Source of the DNA: Cladochytrium replicatum
Taxonomy: Eukaryota > Chytridiomycota > Chytridiomycetes > Cladochytriales > Cladochytriaceae
DNA: 64,000 nt
Assembly: GCA_025526935.1 (NCBI GenBank)
Contig: JAHLKD010000034.1
Location: 62,001-126,000 of the forward strand
Reading direction: 5' to 3'
Below the pieces are notes generated by a model that was not told the DNA's origin, did not search any database, and was given only the letters and a program-made list of their open reading frames with translations. A program made the translations under genes and the position numbers. Positions 58,046 to 64,000 of this stretch are shown piece by piece (the stretch's first letter is position 1; every line of letters begins with the position of its first letter).

Positions 58046-58606
58046 CAATATTATTATTTATTTTGCACATACAATGCATAACAAAAAACAACACCCAAAG
58101 TGCCTTACAAGATGGTCATGGACCAGCACATAGGGAAGCGCGCAGCATAAGGAAAAGCAACAAAGCAAAACAGAGAATGTAAACTCAAACCTGTGGCTAC
58201 CCGTCAGATACTGCTAAGGTGCCAAAAACAGGTGAGTAATAAATAATGAAAAAAGAAAAAGTTAAAGATCCACAAATGCAGCCAAAGAGGGGTGTGGTAC
58301 TTTGGCAGCGGCCGCGCCTCTTGGACCGCAAAGCTGTACGATGGAAGCAGTGTTCCATGATTGTTATTGTCGTTGTTGTTGTTGGTTGGAGGGGCAGCGG
58401 GTTCTACCACCACGGTTGTCGCGGCCGAGTGGGCCGTTTCGGTTTCTGAAGCGGGGTCGAGGTCTATGGCGAGCTGGAGGGTCGATGGTGGAGGGGATCC
58501 TGGGGGCGTGGTGAAGGTCCACTGGTGTTGGGGCACGGGTATCAGCTTGAGGAGTCTGGAGGAGAAACTTCAAATAATAGACCCATACAGTAGAGCCAAA
58601 TCTAAC
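58046..58606 (-). mobile_element. LINE 3'-end-like sequence and a proline/asparagine-rich ORF
   Basis: 58050-58200 resembles the 3' untranslated part of the LINE fragment at 58620-58750 (shared words such as GCACAT.GGGAAGC and AGGAAAAG), with an AT-rich tail at its left. On the minus strand from about 58536 to 58204 a frame reads TFTTPPGSPPPSTLQLAIDL and on through an Asn/Asp tract, possibly an exon of the multicopy gene interrupted by the LINE at 58607. Confidence 0.4.
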
Positions 58607-59012
58607 TTTTTTTTTTTTTTTTTTTGAACTTCATAATATGTATTTATTGTCCAACCAATACATATCACCCTCTGGTGCAAAATCCAAATACAAGTGTAAA
58701 AATACACGTAAATTGGCAGCACATGGGGAGCCGTGCGAGCCGTAGGAAAAGTAAAATGTTTCAAAACACTAAGGCATATCCAAATCAACAAAAGCAGACA
58801 AGATACAATCAGGAGCTGGAGACAAAACTAACTCATAACCAAGACAGTTTGACCAAATGCTGTTAAGTGCACGAAGAACAAGAACCCACTGGGAAAAAGC
58901 AGGGGAAGGATAAAAAGGCCGTGGTGAAAGCATATCAATTGCAATGTCAAGAGGTAGGTGGGGATCGTCAGGCGGGCCTAAATCAAAAGTAGCAGACAAA
59001 CTAACTAACCCT
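58607..59012 (-). mobile_element. 5'-truncated LINE fragment with poly(A) tail
   Basis: A 19-bp T run at 58607-58625 is the poly(A) tail of a minus-strand element. Upstream of it lie an AT-rich 3' untranslated region and the end of an ORF (FYPSPAFSQWVLVLRALNSI, ending AFVDLDMP then stop at 58769). The other end stops sharply at about 59012, where sequence shared with 63748 begins. A 5-bp CTAAC on both sides may be the target duplication. Severe 5' truncation is normal for LINEs. Confidence 0.6.
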
Positions 59013-59255
59013 AGTCCTGATGAACCGATCAATGTCGTCATTTGAAAGCATGAAATCCTTGGCTAAACCTGTCTTCCAAGGTTTCCAATCCACCTCAGGG
59101 AGCGTTATGGACGAAAGATGCCCGATGAATGCCGTCCAGAACCTTAGCCACTCAGAAGGATAAGCATCCACTAATGCCCTGAACATGCGATAGATAGTGG
59201 CAGACGTACTTAGCGAATTATTGTGCCGTATCCAGTTTCCGAGCAAAATGTGCAC
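59013..59255 (-). repeat. Exon of multicopy gene, copy A
   Basis: These 243 bp match 63748-63990 with two differences that I can see. On the minus strand they encode ILLGNWIRHNNSLSTSATIY, then a FRALVDAYPSEWLRFWTAFI block and DFMLSNDDIDRFIRT. A TTAG acceptor sits just upstream of GTGCAC. No family recognised. The LINE at 58607-59012 cuts it off. Confidence 0.8.
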
Positions 59256-59374
59256 CTAAGAAGAGTAAGGCTGCTCCGAGCACTGCTACTTGAAGTTGAT
59301 ATTCGGCATGAGCAGTCGTCTGATTCAACAAATATGGGCCGTAAAAACTCATTTTGGGAGAGGACTTTGTAGTT

Positions 59375-60405
59375 TACGTTGACCTACTTGATTGATGGTG
59401 GAAGAGACAGCAATTTGAGGTCATAAATAACCTCATTGATCTTATGCATCTGGAAGCAGATACCCTGGATGACCTCTTTCACCAAAAGGATAGCCGTACG
59501 ACGGTGCTGCTGCAGGCTAAGCAATGCAAGGGAACTTGTTGGAGAGCTGGTTTGATGTACCTTCGGAATTCTACCAATCCCCTTGATAGCCGACGATATG
59601 CTTATTGGGCCGCCTGTTGATGTTGGCGCCGCAGGTGCTGCAGCTTCTGAATGACCAGCCTGTCATTTCAGAGTTACAAGCTCTCCCTCCAGGGCAGTCA
59701 CACGTGATTTCCATGTGAAATCTCCTGGGAAGTTGCCTGCTTCTCCCTTTCCATTGCAGCGGTGATCTCCCTGAATCTTGCTAGCTCTTCGTGCTCGCCG
59801 TGCTGAATCAATGCACCCGCCCTGCCCAATTCATCAATGAGAGCCTTCTCTCGCACTTCTGCTGCGATGCGGGTCCTTCTCTCGTTCATTGCAGTCTCTT
59901 CAAGATCTTTTGTCATGTTCAACAGTCGTTCTGACTGTTTGAGGACCTGTTTTGTCCTTTCACGGTCCTCATCTGCTCGTTTGATGGTCGCTTGGAACTC
60001 GTCAACCTTTGCAGTGACAGGCATTCCTCTGTAAATGCCGTACTTGTGTCCCTGCCGCCTGTAAAAGTCCAGAAATGTTGTTTCCTTCTGAAAGGAAGAG
60101 CTTTTCAAGCCCTTTAGTACCACGTTGCGCCGGTTTCTTTGAAGGAGCTGTCGATTTGACATTCGAAGTGGGGTCACGACCAGCAAGGGCAGTCCTGACA
60201 GCTTCTGTACGAGATTCAGCACTCAGTGTGGGGAGACTCTCAAGCACACGGGCACGGGTTAGCATCAAGGCCAACTTCTGCTTCTTCCACTTCAGAACCC
60301 GATCCCAGAGATGTTTCAGGTGCAGTCACAGGTTCTGCACTTGATTCTCTTTCAGATGATGGTCTGGATTGTTTCAACGCTCGCTTCTTTGTAGTTCGAG
60401 GCATG
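59375..60405 (-). pseudogene. Multicopy gene copy A, upstream part with LINE ORF1 piece
   Basis: From ATG 60405 the minus strand reads MPRTTKKRALKQSRPSSERE and about 50 residues before a stop near the border of a 102-bp block (60157-60258) identical to LINE ORF1. After the block come KSTAPSKKPAQRGTKGLEK, a coiled coil in another frame (DEFQATIKRADEDRERTKQV, LLNMTKDLEETAMNERRTRI) to about 59698, and a later frame (about 59650-59375) with GGPISISSAIKGIGRIPKVH and LSLQQHRRTAILLVKEVIQG. I infer a host or mobile gene broken by the insert. Exon borders are uncertain and the function is unknown. Confidence 0.5.
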
Positions 60406-60499
60406 GTGTTTGTACTGTTTGTCGTGGGAAGATGCGGGCCCGGTGTTCTTAGCCGGAATGTTACAGGAATGTATGCTATAATACTTCCCTGACACTTTT

Positions 60500-60985
60500 G
60501 TTTTCTACCCGATCTGAAAATAATAATAAGCTAGGGAAGAAACTGGCTAGTAACATTGATAGAGAGGATTCTGTCCGGGTGGACAGAATCTTATTGCTAG
60601 TAAAATTGATAGAGAGGTTAGCTGTACTTGATAGAGATCACTGAAGTACCGTCAATGAGTTGAGAAAGTGTCCGGGTGGACAGAATCTTATTGCTAGTAA
60701 CATTGATAGAGAGTTTAGCTGTACCTGATAGAAACTACTGAAGTACTGTCAATGAGTTGAGAAAGTGTCCGGGGGGACAGAATCCTATTCTACCCAGACA
60801 GACACAGTGACACTCAGTCTCCCAGATTTCTGTCCCCCCGGACACTTTCTCAACTCCAAGTTTTGGCAGGTTCGAGGAGACTGACGTGGGAAACAGGATG
60901 AATCTTCAGGGTTGAAGGTAAGTTGAGCTTGAAAGCAAGATCGTTGATCTTTCAATGATCTTGAAAGGCCGAGTTTCTAGCTAAT
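60500..60985 (-). mobile_element. Fossil of a Ty3/Gypsy LTR element (integrase tail and repeat-bearing flank)
   Basis: About 60985-60860 on the minus strand carries the conserved end of a Ty3/Gypsy integrase (LPSTLKIHPVSHVSLLEP). Beyond it, 60545-60857 holds 98-bp tandem repeats and a 27-bp inverted repeat, possibly part of the 3' LTR. Only this small piece of the element is present; it is broken. Age cannot be judged without a second LTR. Confidence 0.55.
60593..60788. repeat. Tandem repeat, two 98-bp units
   Basis: Units 60593-60690 and 60691-60788 both start TTGCTAGTAA and end with a GTGTCCGGG.GGACAGAATC block; a shorter third unit lies at 60545-60592. They differ at roughly ten positions. 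The end of the array pairs with 60830-60856 as an inverted repeat. Confidence 0.9.
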
Positions 60986-61107
60986 AAACCACTTGCAGCT
61001 GAGCGCCGTTGATGACACCTACGCACGGTGAAAAGAACTTTGCTAACCTCGGTTAAAGAACTAGGAGAAGAACTAAACATGTTGTCGCCAGAAGCCTCTT
61101 GAGCTCG

Positions 61108-62304
61108 CTAAGAAAGAGACCAAGTACGACAAGCTTTGACACGCTCACGCGATAGCTGGTCACGCTCCAAGTGGCAATACTCAACTAAAACAGGATCAGG
61201 ATCATCACAGGAAGAAACAGCTAAATAGTGCTTATGAGCAAGTAAGTAGCTCCGTCGCAAGGCCACTAAATGCGGCGGCAACAATGGCAGGGCAGGGCGC
61301 CGGCGAACTAAACTGGGGGGTCCAATGACACAAGCAGCACACGAAGTAACAAAGGACAAAATAATATCCAATGCAGAGTCAATACATCCCTGTGCAACAT
61401 CCACAGACATTTGGGCAAAGGCGGGAGCTTCTAAAATTGGACTGAGCGCAGCATTGACATCAGCAAGGGTGGGATCAAAAAACAAATGTCCCACTTCCTC
61501 CATTGCTTGAAAGACAGCAGGTTCACGCAACAGATGAGCAGTCCAGCGCTTGTGGGGGGGTGCAGCAGAGGGAGCGCTGGCATTGGGAGGAGCAAAAGAA
61601 AAAACAGCTGTAACCGGAAAATGGTCAGAAGCCCAAGGCATAAACTCGCCGTCGGCTAGACGACTATGAACTATGTAAGAAATAGGATCATATTGAAGCA
61701 GAGGATTGACAAACAACAAATCGATAATGGAGTCACCATTGCGAGAAGAAAATGTGGGGTTATGACAGGAAGGGTGCTTAACTAGAGAGAAACTAGCGGC
61801 AGAAATAAATTGCTCAAACAACCTACCCCTACGATTTGAAGAATGATCACCAGTAGCTAAAAAACGGGCATTGAAATCGCCCAACAAAAGAACAGGGCAC
61901 AGAGACGACGGGACATGTTGAGGAAGTGAAGCAATAAACTCTTCAAGGAAGGGATCCTGAGCAATACCACACGGAGGCAAATAATACCCTCCAACCAAAA
62001 GCCCACGAAATGTAAACCATAGAGAGGTGCCACCATAACTAGAAACGAGACGGAAATCAGAAGCTCTACAAAGACTGCGATTGATCAAGACTCCCACACC
62101 AGCCCGTCGTGTACCCGATGACCCAGGAGAAAAACGAGTGTCAAAAATCAAATCTGGAGAAGGCAGCGGGTCTAAAGGAAAAAGGTGTGTTTCAGTCAGG
62201 AGCAGAAAAACAATGTGATTTGTGCGCATACAGCGAAACAGTGAATCAAGAACTCCAAAGCTCAAATTGCGACAATTGAAGGTACCAACTCGAACACTAA
62301 TCAT
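61108..62304 (-). mobile_element. LINE ORF2 5' part: apurinic-type endonuclease
   Basis: A 398-codon frame from ATG 62304 encodes the endonuclease/exonuclease/phosphatase domain of a non-LTR retrotransposon: VGTFNCRNL, LLLTETHLF, GVGVLINRSL, VLLLGDFNARF, NPTFSSRNGDSIIDLLFVNP and the catalytic SDHFPV. These give the expected metal-binding Asn and Glu, the GDFN pair, and the SDH histidine, so the domain itself looks intact. The frame closes at 61108, and the reverse transcriptase expected next is absent; Ty3/Gypsy sequence follows instead. The ATG overlaps the ORF1 stop as ATGA. Confidence 0.88.
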
Positions 62305-63345
62305 TGACGAAGATGGGTTGAGCGAGGCTGACGCGCAATCCCGCGGGCACTGTCCAGCACAGTTTCGTGAGCATCCATGGGGAGCTGACCACGGACATAC
62401 AGGAAAATAGCAGGATCAGTAACTGAACTGAGGATATGTGCATATCTCTTGTGGACAACTTCCCTGACCGCAGCCTCCCGCTGCTCCAAAGGCAGAGTAG
62501 AGGCTCGGCGAAGAAAGTCAGGGTTTGATTCGTCAGTGGAAGCTTCCTGGGTGGAGAAGTGCGCACGGAGAGCAATTGCGGTTGAGCGAATACAGATAAA
62601 GGAAGCAATGTTGCGACCAACGAAACTGATGTGGCGGATACCACGCACCACCTCATCGCCCAAGAGAGCCCTCAGCATGGTCCGCACAAAGCCGAGCCGC
62701 TGTCTCATGATGTCCTTGATGTACATAGTGGTCAAATCATCCACACGGGCCTGAAGATCAGCAGGTGGGGAGACCAGCAGCGGAGAGGTCGGAGGATAGA
62801 ATACGACAGGCCGAGGGCCACGAAGGCTGACATTCGAAGTGGGGTCACGACCAGCAAGGGCAGTCCTGACAGCTTCTGTACGAGATTCAGCACTCAGTGT
62901 GGGGAGACTCTCAAGCACACGGGCACGGGCATTGGCAGCAGCAGCGGCATAAGTGCGTGGACCACGAGGTCCACACACGTGGGGCAGGTCGACTAGACGG
63001 GGGGCGAGGGCCAGGAGCACCAGAGTTCCCAAGATTGTCCTGAATTGAAGGATTACCATGCAGTTGTCTAGGGGGAAGGCACACAGGCGCAGCCACATCA
63101 TCATGGCGGGAGACAGGGGCAACCAGAGGTGAAGGCGAAGGCAGCGGCCTCCCAAAGCGACCCACCAGATCCTCGGCCATATCACGACAAACACTAAAAA
63201 ATTCAGCAGGAGTGTCCCTCGGCAAATGTGCAAGCATAGGATCCAGCATCGCCAACGGATCAAAGGTTGCACAAACAGATCGCATCTGAGTGAGAACGAC
63301 ACGGAGATCGGCCAGAGATGCAACACTCGATGGAGCAGCCACAGC
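62301..63345 (-). mobile_element. LINE ORF1
   Basis: From about 63342 a frame reads APSSVASLADLRVVLTQMRS and a Pro/Ser-rich stretch to about 63000, then the sequence continues in another frame (ARVLESLPTLSAESRTEAVR, VDDLTTMYIKDIMRQRLGFV, REVVHKRYAHILSSVTD) to a stop at 62301. One frameshift near 63000-62960 separates the halves. The place and order (ORF1 then endonuclease ORF2) fit a LINE nucleic-acid-binding ORF1, though no zinc knuckle is seen. The start codon is unclear: GTG stands where an ATG would be expected. Confidence 0.7.
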
Positions 63346-63354
63346 AGCAAGTAA

Positions 63355-63530
63355 GGTTCGGCGGGTCCGGGTTGGGTCCGGGTTTCAGTGGCGACCCGCA
63401 CCAAACCCTTTGGGTCGGGTCGTGTTTGTCTGAAGACCCGCCGGGTCACTGACGGGTACAAAGGGAATACCCAGACCCGAAGTGGTTGAAACCCGTACCC
63501 GACCCTGACCCGCCGGGTTTTTGCTGCCCA
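63355..63530. repeat. GACCCG/CGGGTC-rich short-repeat tract
   Basis: The hexamer GACCCG, its complement CGGGTC and close variants recur a dozen or so times in about 175 bp on both strands (for example GGGTCCGGGTTGGGTCCGGG, and CCCGTACCCGACCCTGACCC), unlike nearby DNA. It abuts the 5' end of LINE ORF1 and may be part of that element's 5' untranslated region. Confidence 0.7.
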
Positions 63531-63651
63531 GGAGAGTATTGATTGAATTTTGAGTTAGACCACGGATATTTACATGAACACTTTGTGTCTGTGTGGACAG
63601 TGTGTATTTTAGAAACACTATCGTAAAAAGAAACAAAACTCCACTGAGCAA

Positions 63652-63990
63652 TCACAAGTTGATAGGTGGAACAGCCCAAATCAGCTTCTGTATCTGGTTC
63701 ATATCGTCAGAGTCCCATCCACCACTGGTTACGTCCTTCGCCAACCCAGTCCTGATGAACCGATCAATGTCGTCATTTGAAAGCATGAAATCCTTGGCTA
63801 AACCTGTCTTCCAAGGTTTCCAATCCACCTCAGGGAGCGTTATGGACGAAAGATGCCCGATGTATGCCGTCCAGAACCTTAGCCACTCAGAAGGATATGC
63901 ATCCACTAATGCCCTGAACATGCGATAGATAGTGGCAGACGTACTTAGCGAATTATTGTGCCGTATCCAGTTTCCGAGCAAAATGTGCAC
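63652..63990 (-). CDS. Multicopy gene copy B, last exon (partial at right edge)
   Basis: The minus-strand frame enters at a CTTAG-type acceptor near 63991 and encodes ILLGNWIRHNNSLSTSATIY, the same 243-bp block as 59013-59255, then continues GLAKDVTSGGWDSDDMNQIQ and ends in WAVPPINL and a stop at 63652. This shows what copy A lost to the LINE insertion. The rest of the gene lies beyond the window. No family recognised. Confidence 0.55.
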   Translation of the reverse strand: MHILLGNWIRHNNSLSTSATIYRMFRALVDAYPSEWLRFWTAYIGHLSSITLPEVDWKPWKTGLAKDFMLSNDDIDRFIRTGLAKDVTSGGWDSDDMNQIQKLIWAVPPINL

Positions 63991-64000
63991 CCTAAGAAGA

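Noticed and set aside
1-64000. CRISPR arrays, bacterial operons, rRNA genes or telomere repeats
   Set aside because: None seen; gene structure is eukaryotic throughout and repeats are of transposon or gene-family type.

Overview
The window is nuclear DNA of a fungus, most probably a chytrid (Chytridiomycota). The evidence is dense genes with many short GT-AG introns (mostly 47-90 nt), standard fungal housekeeping genes, a secreted glycoside hydrolase with WSC domains, and a local family of F-box-like proteins built from ankyrin-like repeats with a WWK signature. I associate that repeat type with chytrids from general knowledge; no search was run. Exon models below were made by hand from splice signals, reading phase and family resemblance.

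Layout. 0-6.9 kb: a decayed aldo/keto reductase, TRM112, an unknown protein, a pseudokinase joined to a CBM21-like glycogen/starch-binding domain, and an acidic unknown protein. 7-8 kb: an ARMC7 homologue with a GC-AG intron. 8.4-17.2 kb: an accessory island with four WWK-repeat genes in alternating orientation (one intact, three decayed), a second decayed aldo/keto reductase and a P-loop remnant. 18.3-28.2 kb: housekeeping genes: COQ1, SAR1, an RS/RRM/RGG protein, TFIIF beta (TFG2), a GPALPP/DUF3752 protein and a SAC3/GANP-like protein. 28.2-31.4 kb: non-coding sequence with a direct duplication carrying a small signal-peptide ORF. 31.4-39.7 kb: a very large UFD4/TRIP12-type HECT ubiquitin ligase. 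39.9-42.6 kb: a seven-transmembrane receptor-like gene and a decayed paralogue. 43-45.3 kb: a coiled-coil protein. 46.8-49.2 kb: a secreted GH5-like enzyme with two WSC domains and a small secreted protein. 50.2-55 kb: an RCC1-repeat protein, a mucin-like membrane protein and an ACR3 arsenite transporter whose best model needs a 5-nt exon.

55-64 kb is a mobile-element-rich region with no clear housekeeping gene. It holds a decayed LINE reverse transcriptase, a poly(A)-tailed LINE fragment, the ORF1 and endonuclease part of a LINE, a small fossil of a Ty3/Gypsy element with tandem repeats, two copies of an unrecognised multicopy gene (one carrying a 102-bp piece identical to LINE ORF1), and a short GACCCG-rich array.

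Most genes are unrelated neighbours, as usual in fungi. The parts most worth follow-up are the pseudokinase-CBM21 fusion, the WWK-repeat island with its inverted duplicate, the 7TM family, the ACR3 micro-exon, and the gene/LINE chimera near the right end.
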